Shown here one piece after another: positions 1 to 24,486 of a stretch of DNA of 64,000 bases. The position numbers were made by a program, and so were the translations under genes. The DNA is taken from the NCBI GenBank assembly GCA_949361645.1, contig OX442435.1:1189625-1253624 (forward strand), written 5' to 3'. Each line of letters begins with the position of its first letter. Position 1 is the first letter of the stretch. This DNA is from Spongilla lacustris (lineage: Eukaryota > Porifera > Demospongiae > Spongillida > Spongillidae). A model generated the notes under the pieces. It did not search any database, was not told the origin of the DNA, and saw nothing but the letters and a program-made list of their open reading frames with translations.

Positions 1-2194
1 GAGCCAGTGTGGGATCAGCTGCAACTGGGACGTATATGTGAAGTGTACAGATCCCTAGGATTCCAATATAGTGTTCCAGATCAAAGACAACTATCTTGTT
101 ATATCCTTCTCCAATTCTTTACTTCCAAGACTATCCCAAAAGGGATCAGGAGGTAATACTCCTTCCACCAATGACCACTTCCAGGCTCAAGGCAAGCTCC
201 GTCCCTGTTCATCACTCACTTCTGCATGACTCTACATAGCAGTGCCGACCTGGTGACTCAGATTAACACAGTTCCACAGGCACATCATACATGTATGTAC
301 TGCATGCCCAAGCTAAAACCATTCGTGATTTGAAAGGGAAAGAGTGGCTTCATAGTGCGACGGACATGATCTTTTTAAAAAGAAGTTTACACACACACAT
401 TTGCAGTAGGTTAAGATGTACTTCTTGAGAAGTGTACTAACTCCACTCTGGTCAAAGCTATGTGAATCAAACTATAGTATTTCCACGGCCTTCGCCGTCA
501 CTTGAAAGAAGTCCAGCAAGTAGGATGCCCATCTCTACAGATACTCCAATCTACAGGGGCTGTAGCAGTTGAAATGAAAAGAAGGCCATGAGAGAGATCC
601 GAGGACTTGATAGGGCAGAGGCCAAAACTATTTTAACTGTGTAGGGTGCACTATATTCACTTAAACATCCTCTCCCGTTGCCCGGGGATAGGGTGCAAGG
701 GGAGACTGTAAAGGAAGCTGAGGAGAGTACCGTGCAAGAGACAGGGGAGGAGTGTGCTGTGCATCAGACCGTGGTGAAAAGGTCCTCAGTCTCCACCCAA
801 ATGTACGCATATGCAGTGGTGGTGTATGCGACCCTTGAGAAGAGTGTAGAGGCTAGTCGGTAGAATTGCAATCACTAGCTGAGGTGGGCGCAGTGAAATG
901 AACTATAATTGAAGTGGGAGGGGGAGGTGGATGCACATCAGTTGAAGTGACATCAGGGTGCCACAGAGAAAGCCATAGCACACAAGGCATTCACAAGACA
1001 CAAGCTTCTTCAGAACTGACAACTTTTCAAGTATCCAATATTACATATGTGGATCTTGCTGCCACTTGCCATCTCACCTTGCCAATACTTTGTTTTTAAA
1101 TACACCTGGCTTGGTATCTGTCCAGCGACCCAGCCTCGAGGAGGGATTGAGGCTTTTAAATGCGCGAGCGATAAGGATCGGATTGAGGAAGCATTAATAG
1201 TGGAGGTAAGCCAATAGTGATGTGCTTGGGAGGTAGCCAAGACTTGCCTGCACATCTTTCTGGTATGCTGAGACATCAGTTAGAGGACCAGAAGTGCATA
1301 AGAAGTGCATACAAGAGTATTCAATGGTAAAATGACAGTATGGGGCAAACTGTCCAAAGCGTATTATTGAAAGTGAAAGGCCAAGCAGGGACATATAGAC
1401 AATCATAGTGGTGATGAAGAAGAGCTGAAGGGGTGCGGTATTGGTTGACCTTAGAGCAGCTAATTTGTATCAAGGTATTATCTACATGTACTACTGGAAT
1501 CTACGCTTGTGGCCATTGATGTTGTCATTGCACCTATCTGCAGCATGTGAGGAAGCACATATCTCCAAAGCAGTAGTATCTCAGCTCCAAGAGTTCCAGG
1601 TAATCTACAATAATTTTATTAAAGTTACCAAGTTAATTATTTGGCATGTATCACATTAATTTTTTCCTTTCCCCCTTTACACTGTACTATACATTCTCCC
1701 TATCATAAAAAAATCTTGTATTTGTTTTTTTATTTTTAAAGTCTATCTCCGTAACCACTTACACATCGCAGGAAAGAAATGTTACCTTAACCATACATGT
1801 AACTTTAATTAAACAATAGCATTAATGGTTAATAGCACTTAGGCAATACTAGGAATATGTACTATATGACACATTGCTGAGCAGGTAATTAAAATCTACT
1901 CTACTTTTTGTTTAAGCAAACAATTGGCAAATTAGTATATTGGTTTTCTATTTTTTTATTAACACAACTTTCTTGTTAGAAATATTAGTATATTTGTTAT
2001 CTATTTCTTATTAACACAAATGTACATGCTCAGTTTGATGTTTAGTGTTTTAACCATCAGTGACAATGATACTCGCACACATACCATGCAGAGGCTTGAA
2101 TATCACTTCCCCAACACATTTATGTGCATGTACATGTACATGTCACTGCTAATACATGTAAATGTACAAGGAATTATACATGGCTATATTGCTT
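1..2194. other. Gene-fragment region, candidate exons only
   Basis: No complete gene could be built here. Three stretches look coding. (1) Minus 472-534 follows an AG acceptor, reads 20 residues (RWASYLLDFFQ...) and stops; it may be the last exon of the minus gene starting at 6416. (2) Minus 1194-1430 is hydrophobic (LFFITTMIVYMSLLGLSLS) followed by a polar part, like a membrane-protein exon, with a possible GC donor (gcaagt) near 1245. (3) Plus 678-863 is open and Glu-rich at its start, but the minus strand there is equally protein-like, so the strand is undecided. The rest (about 1660-2190) is AT-rich and shows nothing recognisable. Confidence 0.25.
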
Positions 2195-5100
2195 ACATGT
2201 ACAGGCTTGCGTGCAGCGTGTGACTTCTAACGTCTCAAGCTGCCATCCATACAAGTATGTGTACATGTAGTCGTTGGTAAAAAGCACATGCTGAAGGCCT
2301 GCATGTCTGGTTTACTGGAGAGGTCAATCTGGTCCTCTATAGTGAAGGACAGACGTATTGTAAGCATCCACACAAACTGAATTACTGCAAAGCATACACT
2401 TATTATAATCTACTGTTTTCATTGTGCATCAATGCATGTGAATATGTGGTATAGTGCTGTACTTACTTACACCTACTTTCAATTAAAACATGCAGGGATG
2501 TCCTTGCATGTGTGTATATATGCACAGCATGTATCACGTGTGTGCACATACATTTGAACATAAGTGTATACCTGTCTGCAACTGCCCATGTCGTTGTTTG
2601 GTTGTTGTTTCCATGAACCACTCACTAACACTACCAGCACTCTTCAGCAAAGTAGTGGTCTAGAAGTCCTTCCAAGATGATCCTGCTCCTGTTCCACCTA
2701 CAGCATTAATTACTCATTTTTAATATTAAGCAAATAAAGCACATTATATATGTACATGACTATATCACTGACATGTACAGGCTTGCGTACAGTGGTTGAC
2801 TTCTTACGTCCCAAGCTGCCATCCATACAAGTATGCGTACATGTTACTGTAGTAGTTGGTAAAACCACATGCTGAAGGCCTGCATGTATGGTTGGCCTGC
2901 ATGTATGGTTGGCCTGCATGTCTGGTTTACTGGAGAGGTCAATCTGGTCCTCTCTATAGTGAAGGACAGAAGGTTTGTAAGCATCCACACAAACTGAATT
3001 ACTGTAAAGCATACACTATTATAATCTACTGTTTTCATTGTGCATCAATGCATGTGAATATGTGGTATAGTGCTGTACTTACTTACACCTACTTTCAATT
3101 AAAACATGCAGGGATGTCCTTGCATGTGTGTATGTGCACAGCATGTATCACGTGTGTTCACACACATTTGAACATAAGTGCACCTGTCTGCAACTGCCCA
3201 TGTCGTTGTTTGGTTGTTGTTTCCATGAACCACTCACAAACAGTACCAGCACTCTTCAGCAAAGTAGTGGTCTAGAAGTCCTTCCAAGATGATCCTGCTC
3301 CTTCTGCCCTCCTGTTCCTTTTGAATGGTCTAGAAGTCCTTCCAAGATGAACCTATGTAGAGGTAGAATAGCACACAACAGAAAACAATTGAGAGCAGTG
3401 ACAGTACAATATGCAGAGGCAAAAGCTATATGCTGACAGTACAATAGTGTAGTAGTTGTAATCACAAGATATAAAATGTGTAGTATCAATTTTCTCATTT
3501 GTATATAAACTGCTAAGCATCCAAACAAATCACCTGGTATTCAATGTCACGTATTTCAATGGGCACGTACACGTCCTAAGCCAGTCCCCGCTAAACATAA
3601 ACTGGTACTTTCAAAACTCACCGCTGTCCTGCAGAATGATAATCCTCCACCTTCCCAAGGGATTTGCCTCTGGGTCCTCCTTCAGCAACTAATCTGTGTG
3701 GAGAGAAGAGGTAAGCACATTGTAAGAGACGGATACAGCTACATGTAGACATACACAGCTTGCTGTATGTTACATCTGTACTGTGAAAACATTATGGTTA
3801 GGTTTATTATGCTGCAAATTACTCGTGTATGACTTCCATAACAAATGTATAAACACACTGTAGCATGAGCTATGAGAAATATAGCATATCCCTGCACACA
3901 TATCCCTGCACACATAGCCCTGCACACATAGCCCTGCACACATAGCTCACCAGTGCTCATAGCTCTGCATGCTTCCATGATTGCCCCTCCCAGCAGTAGC
4001 GGTGGAGAGAAGTCAATGGAGAGGTAATGGAGATCCAGCAGTGGCTTCAGTCCCTCCTTGACAGCATGACATGCTCAGGAACTGCTGTAAACTACACATT
4101 TATCAACAGGCACAACGTCTTTGTGGCCATTTTATTGGCCATTTAAAGTTTTTAATGCATTTTTTTCTCCTCCCACAAGCACATTTGCCCTCCCTCCCTC
4201 CCTGGAGTGGTATACCCAGGTCTGCTTGCATGGGAAGGGGTGGTGGCCTTGTCAAGGAAGAGGTAAGAGAAGTGTGAGAAAGGGGCAGCGGCAGATCCAT
4301 GGTGTGTGAGGGGTGAGCACGTGCCCAAAGTGCCCCCTCTCCTCCACCCATGGACCTACAGCTGAACGGCAGGGAGGGGTAAGGCTTCTCCAGTTGGGAG
4401 AACACTATTGAGTGGGCATGCCCAAAGTGCCCTCCCCCTGGACACCCCTCATGAGAGAAAGAAGAGGAGGATGAGGAGACATGGAGAGTAGAACAAGTAC
4501 TCCCACCCCAGTACAACATTCACATTCTCTTCCAGTGGGTGAAATAGAATTTACAAGGACACTAAAATGTCTGATTGATTTATAATGGCTGCATCTCACA
4601 CCAATGGGGCAAAAGAAATACAAAACTCAACATTTTGGCAACTGTTTTCCAATCTGTATTTGATGTGTGTGATACCACTAAATGAAAGCTAGGGTACATT
4701 CCTGCCTAAAGGGACTGCTATAAGAAGCACAAGAGAAGGATGCTAAGGTCACTAAGCGTACAAAGCTAGAGACAGAAGGTATGAAGCGAGATACAAGAGC
4801 TAGAAAAGAATTGTGCTTGAGATTCCTGGCATGATGACCGCACATATCAAGTACATCTTGGAAAAAAGTATACGCAAAAGGGAGCCAGAATTTAATTACC
4901 CATCATTGAAGTGAGATGCAGCCTGTTAACCCACCTCCCTCCCCCTCTCCCAACATGCACATGCTGGAGGAATTCCACATGTGGTAAGGTTATCTCAATC
5001 TTCCACCTACATGCACATCCGTTTGGTACCTAATACACTGCTATGTAGGTATATTTGGAACCCAAATCACACTTAGAAGATTTTCAGATCATTTTGATTA

Positions 5101-6416
5101 TTGATACTTATAGAAAATACTAAATGCTCCAATGTCAAAAATTCTCTGAAACTCTTGCACACACATACATGTATGCACATTTAGGAGCATGCATAACAGA
5201 ACCCAGTCCCTCACAACACGTGCTCACTCCTAAGCCCTTTAACCCAGCCCTAAGAGCACGACAGCCTGCCTTATTAGCAGTGGAGTACTTAACATGAACA
5301 ATGGTACCAAATGTTGTATACGTTGATCGACGTGGGCTCAGATATACTGCACGAGGTGAACCACAAATGATCTCTCTTCCACAGGATTCACAACAGAAGG
5401 TGTCTCCACAATGTCACCTCGAGCATACTCACAACCTCCTCCACTCCCCTATGGAGAACAGCTGTGCCCTCGGCATTGGCCTCCAGAATTGAGAGCTTTC
5501 TATCCTGACTCTGAAGGCAGAAGGAAAGGAGCAGATAATAGCAATGAGCTGGATTATTTTAAAACACCTGAATACATGTAATTTGCGATTGTGTGCTAGA
5601 TGCAGCAATGCCTTGTGAATATAAGCACGTGAAGTGAGGGATATGTGGCATGCTGATTATTCGCCCAAAAATGTAATACTGTTATCATTTTCTATTCACA
5701 TTTGATTTAATGCGCACTCCACATGCACAGCGCGCTTTGAGCAACGTGCAGACATGTTTGCACGCACATGCATAAAGCCGAGTCTGGTGTAGCCACACCC
5801 TTGCGTATCCGTAAGGGTGTGGCTACGTACGCCAGACATGTATCGCTCTTCGGATAAGGTCTGAGTACGAGAACTATACGCTAATTTTAATCCGTGGCCG
5901 TCGCCAAGTACCACCATAAAACTTGCACATGTACAGATCGCGATACTTTAATATACAATGGAGAGGGGAAATTCAAAAGCACGGAAGAGAGCTGGGCACG
6001 TGCACGCATACAACCATGACTCAGTCGAAGATAACGACCTATAATTATACACCTGCATGCTGACTTACCATGGGCATGGCGTCAAAGCAAATGCTTTACG
6101 TAGCATGTCGCTTTCATGCGCCGGAACCTTTTACCACCGCGGCCATTATGCCCTGTATTTATAAATCCATGATAAAAAAAGGTTGCCATAGAAATGGTGA
6201 AGGAAAAGACGAACAGAGGCCTACTCTCCTTACCTGGCTGCCAACGCACGGTGTTCTGAAGCACACGAGAGGTTGTAGCCTTCTAAACCTTGTAGGTCGA
6301 CGTCGCCGTAGTGGTTGAGTGAATAAGCTGGCGTGTGGATAAATACTAGCTAGACATACACATAAACACACAGGTGTGCCACTTACAGGTTGTACAGGAA
6401 CGACGGGAGCAGCCAT
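472..6416 (-). CDS. Unrecognised multi-exon gene, partial model
   Basis: I do not recognise the family. Exon 1 (6387-6416) reads MAAPVVPVQP and ends on a perfect gtaagt donor. Exon 2 (6234-6282) reads KATTSRVLQNTVRWQP and ends on gtaagg. A probable exon lies at about 5440-5520 (LSILEANAEGTAVLHRG in one frame, but its phase does not join exon 2). Exon 3951-4056 reads GLKPLLDLHYLSIDFS... and joins in phase to 3622-3688 (AEGGPRGKSLGKVEDYHSAG). That joins in phase to a 48-nt exon present twice (3247-3294 and 2635-2682; IILEGLLDHYFAEEC). A possible terminal exon is 472-534. Evidence is splice sites, phase continuity and protein-like composition; several exons are certainly missing from this model. 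Confidence 0.45.
2195..2690. repeat. Direct segmental duplication, copy a
   Basis: This block of about 500 bp recurs at 2771-3302 with small indels, for example one against three copies of a short 'ggcctgcatgtatggtt' unit. The copies share intron-like sequence and, at their right ends, a 48-nt minus-strand exon (2635-2682 here) that is identical in both. The duplication lies inside the minus-strand gene starting at 6416. Confidence 0.8.
2771..3302. repeat. Direct segmental duplication, copy b
   Basis: Second copy of the block at 2195-2690. It carries the identical 48-nt exon at 3247-3294. Just beyond it (about 3326-3350) there is a further partial copy of the same exon's start (TTGGAAGGACTTCTAGACC on the minus strand), so this exon has been copied more than once. 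Confidence 0.8.
5782..5837. repeat. Hairpin-forming palindromic element
   Basis: Outer arms GTCTGG/CCAGAC enclose inner 14-bp arms GTAGCCACACCCTT/AAGGGTGTGGCTAC around a 10-nt loop. A diverged relative with the same ends (TAGTCTGGC...GCCAGACTA) lies at 62621-62675, so this is probably a short dispersed MITE-like element. Confidence 0.6.
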
Positions 6417-8489
6417 GGCGGTGATAAGACTCAAAGAGCTTCTCTGAGCGCGAAAAGTCACAAAATAAAATGCTGCTATTTTTTTAGTAACGATAACTGC
6501 GCATGCGCACGCCAATTAAAGGCGGCATTTTTGTCAGAGATGATGATATAGAATGATTATTTCTGCTATACTTCGAACCCAGTTTGTTAATTCTTATATC
6601 TACCAACCCGTCCCTTCAGTCCACAATATAGCGGTATGTATAGCAACGCATTTGCGTAGTGTCTTTGATCGTCGCTCTCTATAGAAGTCCATCTAGTCTA
6701 GCCTATCATAAAAAAATATATATATATGAAATTGTGATGGATGTCGTCCCTGGTGACCTAGCATCTCTTGTGTAATATATACATGTATATATATATATAT
6801 ATAATTATATACGCGAACCAATCGTATCTTCTGGTAGCAGATCTCAGTATTAGAACATATGACGGTTGCGAACAGAAGCATGGCATGTTTCTTTTACATG
6901 CACACGTCTGTTGAATCCATTGAATCATGTGGAGCTTTGGGCAAGTCAACTGCAGGCTGCCTTCTGAGGGCCACCAGTCTATGTCCTGAACCAGCAGGTG
7001 TGTTGTGTGTGTCTGTGCCAATGTGTGATCAAAAGTGTGTCAATGTGTGCACTGAATAACACTGAAATCAATGCTTGCGTACATATAATTATTATTATAG
7101 CTATAATTACATCATTTTGTTTAACAGTCCATACTAGTGCCCCCCCCCCCCCCCCCTCCTCCATTAATGGCCAACTGCATACCTAAAGTCATGAGTATGT
7201 GCCTGCTGCAGCCACCTTGTAGACTAAAATAGCCACTGATGTCATTGTAAAAAGAAATAAAATTAATTATGACAACATGCTGGCTTTAGCAAAATCTTTA
7301 AAAGCCTGCTTTGTGCAATGATATGTAATTGTATAGTAAATTTAAATATGCACAATAGTTCATACATGCATCAATGTATCGATCAGGCTCGTACTATCGA
7401 GGTGGTGTGGAGGGGCTGCAGTTAGGGGTGATGGCTAGGTCTACCAAACAAAACTCACTGACAACCTTCTCATCCTCAATCAATCTGAAACCACAAAAAC
7501 CACAAGGGAATCCATCAGCTGCCTCCTCTTGTTCCCCTTCTACCCTCCTCCCTCCCTCCCTCTCTTTTTGTCCAGTGATTTGGGAGAGGGTGACACATGA
7601 CCTGGCTCATTCTGGTGGTTGTGTACATGTATGTGGCTGATCTTTGGTACATGTACTCATGTAGGTTTACATGTGATTAAACCTTTGGAGCCATTCATTC
7701 TAATATAAATGGATAGTTCCTCCTCCATACATGTACCTGTAGATTACCACTGATAGGAACTGCTGACTCAAGCCCTTTGTACTACAGCTCTGTTTGGGCA
7801 TTGAAAGGCCTGACCTCATTTTTATTTGAATATTAATGCTGATCCCCTACACCTCTCCTCCTCCTCAGACCTTCCTGTTCCTCCCTCTGTCATCCACTCA
7901 CAAATAGTATCCACCTTGAAGCATGCCCCTCCCCCTCTCAAGCACAATCTTAGTTGCATTACCTCCCTGGTGAGGAACAGGTGGGCATGCAGAGGCTAGT
8001 AGCAGATCCTAGCAACACCTTTGCTCTGAGCAGGATAGTCTCTGCCTTGCTTGAGGGGTGCTTTCATGACAGTGACCAGAGCAAGTCTCCCATGCCCTTC
8101 TGCACAACTGGGGGTGGGGGTGGGGTGGGAGTGAGGGGTGTGGCAATAGGTAGTGTTGCGGGAGGGGGCACTAATGGGAGTATTGGTGCAGGGGACTAGC
8201 AACTATATTTAACAAGTACAAAAATATTATCTATATGACAAAGTTTTGTATATACAGGCAATGGGGTGGGGGGGGGGGGGGGTCTATTATTAGCACATTT
8301 GTAGGATATTGCATGTACATTTGTGTGCTAAATACAGAACTATCCTTACTATTGGACCCTTATTCCCTTCATTTTTACACCACCATTGCCTTCAGATCCT
8401 ATATACCATGCACCAACATTCTCAGAAATGTTTTTACTTACTTGTGTAATATCTTTCAATTTATGAATGGAAAACATTAACACAGACTG

Positions 8490-8520
<31 letters not shown>

Positions 8521-9149
8521 AGAAAAACTGTATGGACCTCTTTGTCCAACATTGTAGAGCTTAAGAAGAGGATTGTGAATCTGCTTTCAAAATAAAAATT
8601 GGTCTTAAAAGAAAAAACGATACAAGGGTGTGTGGTGCCCCTGCTAAAATTCCTTTTTTTAAAAAATTCACGTGTTTTTGTATCTTTTTTTTTGTTTCAC
8701 TTCAAATTTACATGGAATATATTCCTCCCAGCCAAAGGACAGTTTCACTGAGATCTCACATATAGTCGCTACATGTAGACACTTGCAAAAACACAGACAG
8801 TGATTGATTTAACACTTAACCCTCTCGTGGTTGTTTGGTAATGGTAATGGTAGTACCGAAGCTAAGAATGTCGAAAATTACACGTGACGTTGCGTCCGGA
8901 CTGCTACCTGCATGGCTAGGGTTTTGTTATAATATTCAGTGTGCCTCTGCCTTGGCGTACCTTATGTATGCATAAAAAAGACACTGAAGCCCTCCTATTA
9001 CCTTGGGCACTATCTTCTGATGTACGGTAAGCCAAGCAAGTGTGATCACTATATTCATTATAAAGTGACAATACATGTACAATGTACATGTACATGTAAC
9101 ACCAGGCAGCTAAGCATGTCACATGTTTTCTGCTCCACCCACTTGTTGC
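6417..9149. other. Gene-poor region with ambiguous exons and simple repeats
   Basis: Candidate exons on both strands could not be assembled. Minus 6917-7000 follows an AG and reads DIDWWPSEGSLQLTCPKLHM. Minus 7394-7484 follows ttgtggtttcag and reads LIEDEKVVSEFCLVDLAITP before stopping at 7394. Plus 7954-8199 follows a pyrimidine tract and TTAG and reads QRLVADPSNTFALSRIVSAL, then a Gly-rich tail and a stop. They overlap as transcription units, so at most some are real. The region also holds poly-C (7141-7156) and poly-G (8268-8282 and 8491-8518) runs. The stretch 8520-9149 shows nothing else. Confidence 0.3.
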
Positions 9150-9691
9150 TCACGATGTGCTTTTATTGGAGGGCAGCTCCAGGGCTGGGTAGAAGGCATG
9201 TGATGGGTCATGGGCCATGTCAGTGAAGAAGAGGGCTGTTCTGGCTAAACCTGTTTACAGAATAGAACTGGGTCTGCATAATATGTTGGCTGCCGCATAA
9301 CAAGATACATTTATGGTTTGGGCAGTGTATATATGTAAGCCAAAGGTCTGGGGACCAGGTTTAGATACATGCATATGTACCGTTATACATCCTCACCTCA
9401 GTTCAAACAGTGAGAAGGGACAGTCAGGAATACGACACCTCCTGTCAGTAAACTAGATGGAAGTCACAATATCTAGCTAATGCATGCATCCACCACCATT
9501 ACTATATATCCTCACATCCACACACACTCACCTTCACTGCCCTATTGAAGTACTCTGCCCTGCTGGTCAGCTGCAGGAAGGTGTAGGCATTTCCCGCAAC
9601 ACCATGCATACCCCTTGCAAAGGAGCCCTCGGTCCCAGACCACTTCCCCACAGTCCATCACAACATCGAGATACTTCCTGTCACCAAACAC
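9150..9691 (-). pseudogene. LanC-like (LANCL) gene, damaged 3' fragment
   Basis: Three minus-strand pieces match the C-terminal part of the LANCL family (glutathione-binding, LanC cyclase fold). 9532-9691 reads DRKYLDVVMDCGEVVWDRGL, then in a shifted frame HGVAGNAYTFLQL. 9398-9441 reads CRIPDCPFSLFEL. 9150-9244 reads ALFFTDMAHDPSHAFYPALE and stops nine residues later. These correspond to the family's GYGxCHGxAGNAY, CRxPDxPFSLFEG and terminal FPAFEL segments. Between the GY and HG codons only one base remains, so the frame breaks and the zinc-binding Cys of GYGxCHG is absent. No N-terminal exons were found between 9692 and 10053. It is a decayed or mis-assembled fragment; family identity is fairly sure. 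Confidence 0.6.
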
Positions 9692-10053
9692 CTGTTGCAG
9701 ATGTCATAATTATAGATGATGTCATTATAATGTTATAGCAACCCCAAAATGATGACAAAAGCTATGAATAAATTGCATAAATATGTGCACATATGCTGCT
9801 GACATTGTCTCATAAGTACATACAACCCCACTCACTAAACATAACTCCTATGTAAGGTTTTTAATTTTTATTTAAAAAAAAAAAATCTTATTTTACATGT
9901 ACATGTATACTATACCCCTGTAACCCCTGGATCCATACTTTGTATTGTGCACTTTAACCCCTGGATACTCTATAACTAAACTGTCAAGTATGAATATTAT
10001 GATATTAACAGTTTCATTGTTCAACGGGGTGTGGCGATCAGGTGTTTGTAATT

Positions 10054-21748
<11,695 letters not shown>

Positions 21749-24486
21749 TTTGAGAGACGAAACTTGTATTTATGTATCAGTGCAGTACAGTAAACAGCAA
21801 ATTTCGTGATGACATCATGGTCTTGGTTAATTAAAAAATGCTGCAATTCTATATCCATAAATTTCTATCTTTTGTATTTGATTTTTTGGGCATGTAGTTT
21901 GTTGAGTGGCATGATAATGCATTTTCATGACTGCAAAATATGATTATAACATAATTACAGAGAACATTTCAGTATAAATCAAAAACCACTCGTGATCAAA
22001 TCTTTCTAATTAATACTAGCATGCAGCAGACATGTACATTATACTGAATTTCAGAGTGATTAATTTCACCATTCTGCCCCTCCCCCTTCAATACTGCCTT
22101 CTGGTTCCCTGCTGTTATGCAATACACTGGGTTTGAGTGTCCTTGCAATTACCTCAGATGGTGTATATGGGTGCTACAAGTGGGAAACTGTTTAGTGCCA
22201 TTATTCAGGGTTCAAAACCTTCAGGGATGTGTTCAATGATTTAGTGATATACTTACACAATTCTAATTGGGCTTACCAAGCACATAGGTACTGAGGAAAG
22301 TACTCACAAGGTACTGAGGAGGGGTACTCACAAGGTGTACTGAGGAGGGATACTCACAAGGTGTACTGAGGAGGGATACTCATAAGGTACTTGAGTACTC
22401 ATAAGGTACTTGAGTACTCATTACTTGAGTACTCATAAGGTTCTAAGGAGGGGTACTCATAAGGTGTACTGAGGAGTAAGGTGAGGGATACTCATACTCA
22501 TAATTCCACTTATACTCAAAATAAATTTTTGTCCTTATAGCTATGATTATTTTTAAATGCCTCTGTTTACTTAACTCTGATCTAAACTGACGTATCATTT
22601 TGAATGATTCTGTTGTAGTGTATGTTTTCTTGCATAAAAATACTGGTTGGTTGTGATAACCAGATGGCTCAGATGAGATATAAAGCAAGAAGTAAAACCT
22701 GTGCACTAAATGTAGGACACACCCCATACTTAAAAAGGTGAGGTATGGGAGTGGTCAGTTTAAAGAGGAGTGTTGGGTTGGCATGGTAACGGTACTCCTG
22801 ATGCCAAGGAAGGTGAAGCCGTAGACATTTCCTATTTGCTATTTGGAAAGCATTAGATCAATTTTATTGCTGCCGGTAGATATATGAAAAACAGGTTATG
22901 TAACCATGTGTCTTTAATCTATGATGTGACACATATATCACTCACTAATCACTTCCACCATGCAACATTGTACGAACAGTATTTTCTTGCTCTGGGGATC
23001 CTGGTCTCAATTTTGTAAGGGACTATCCACTCAATTGCACGGGGTCATGATATCTATTAGCAATAACACACAGCTAGGCCTAAGCGTCAACTAAATTGAA
23101 GAAGTCAATAAATGATATGTTTCAGGCTACAGAAATGATTTCTGTGGACTACAAAAATGACAGCAGAATTTTTTTTTTGGTTTAACTATAAATGTGCATC
23201 ACGTGCATGTAGAAAAAAAAAAAAAAAAAAAAAAAAAGCAAATTTCTTCAACAGGAAGCTTCAGACAGTCCATGATTGCACTAAATGTCACATCAAATAA
23301 TATTGCAAATGTAGCTGATGACACTACGCTTAAATTTCTTCTGATATTTCAGTTCAACCACCTAGGAGGAGGATATACACGAGCATAATATCAATAATAA
23401 TACCACAGGCTATGAAATATAAGCAACACTTCAGGCAAAATGCTATTAAAAGCAGCATGCATTTGTGCATACTATTGACCACCCTTAGCAACGGAATATG
23501 TTAGCCATTACAGTTAGCCTTTTTGCAATGTGATGGCCACTTTTTGGTATTCTGTCTGCAAGAACTAGTTTGCTTTTCCAGCCATAAGACTTCCAAACAT
23601 TCTGATCACTATGGGATTGAATAGAGTGCTCTGGGTGAGAGATGTTTCTTCATATTTGGTGTCTTCCCTCCAGGGAGATTGCACAAAGCTTTTCAGTTTG
23701 TGTGTAATTGTACAAGATGGGACTGTATTGTGCTGATAACATAAATTTCCATGGCTACATACTTGACTCCAGGCGATGTTAGAATGAAAAGTTCAGCTGA
23801 GTTCCAGGCAGAATGTGTAAGACAATATAGCCTCCTCTGATATTATCCTGGTGAGCACTTGCCCTTACCACTCTTTAAAAAAAAAAACACTTCTTATTTT
23901 TACTGATTTTGTGTATTTGTACTAATAACAGTGACTATAATAACTCAGTGATGGACATACATGTGACATTTGCAACATGTAACTGATATCCATGATAGAC
24001 ATAGGTACTTTGAATGCATTTAAAATAAATACACATAAGGTGGTGCTGTTGTTGAGATCTGAATCAAGACATGGCTAAATTGCACTTGATTAAACACATA
24101 GCCTACAGCAATGGGGTTGGAGGGGTGTTAACTGTGCACTTGATTTTTATTGCTGGCACATTGAACACAAAACAACATGTATCCTGCACTGGCTGCTGCA
24201 CACACTGCCAGCTGATAACCAAATGGAGGCCGGAATAGCTCAGTGAAGCAGCTAAGGTACGGTTACGGCTTCACCCACCGTACAGGTAAGCCAGAACTAG
24301 CTATATATGTAGCCCGCTCAATCTTGTGTACACGTTATACCATTCACACGTACCTGCCGTTCAGTAATTTTGCATCCTTCTTCAGTATTTTTTTGTGCAG
24401 CAGTTACATTCTTCTCTATATATGCATGATTGTAATGCAAGGGAACATAAATGACTGCATGTGCACGCCTGTGGCTTTTTTCTGAC
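21749..24486. other. Region between DDHD copy 1 and the SNARE gene
   Basis: This is mostly AT-rich sequence without a recognisable gene. A GTACTGAGGAGGGRTACTCA repeat of about 24 bp occupies 22290-22480. The missing 3' exon(s) of the minus-strand SNARE gene should lie here but were not identified. One possible microexon is minus about 24363-24389 (EGCKITERQ before gtacgt). Confidence 0.5.

Noticed and set aside
4103..4519. 138-codon minus frame
   Set aside because: Low-complexity Ser/Pro/Gly composition in purine/pyrimidine-skewed DNA, with no splice or homology support.
24225..24300. tRNA or tRNA-derived SINE (gccggaatagctcagtgaag)
   Set aside because: Resembles an A box, but no B box or cloverleaf could be completed.
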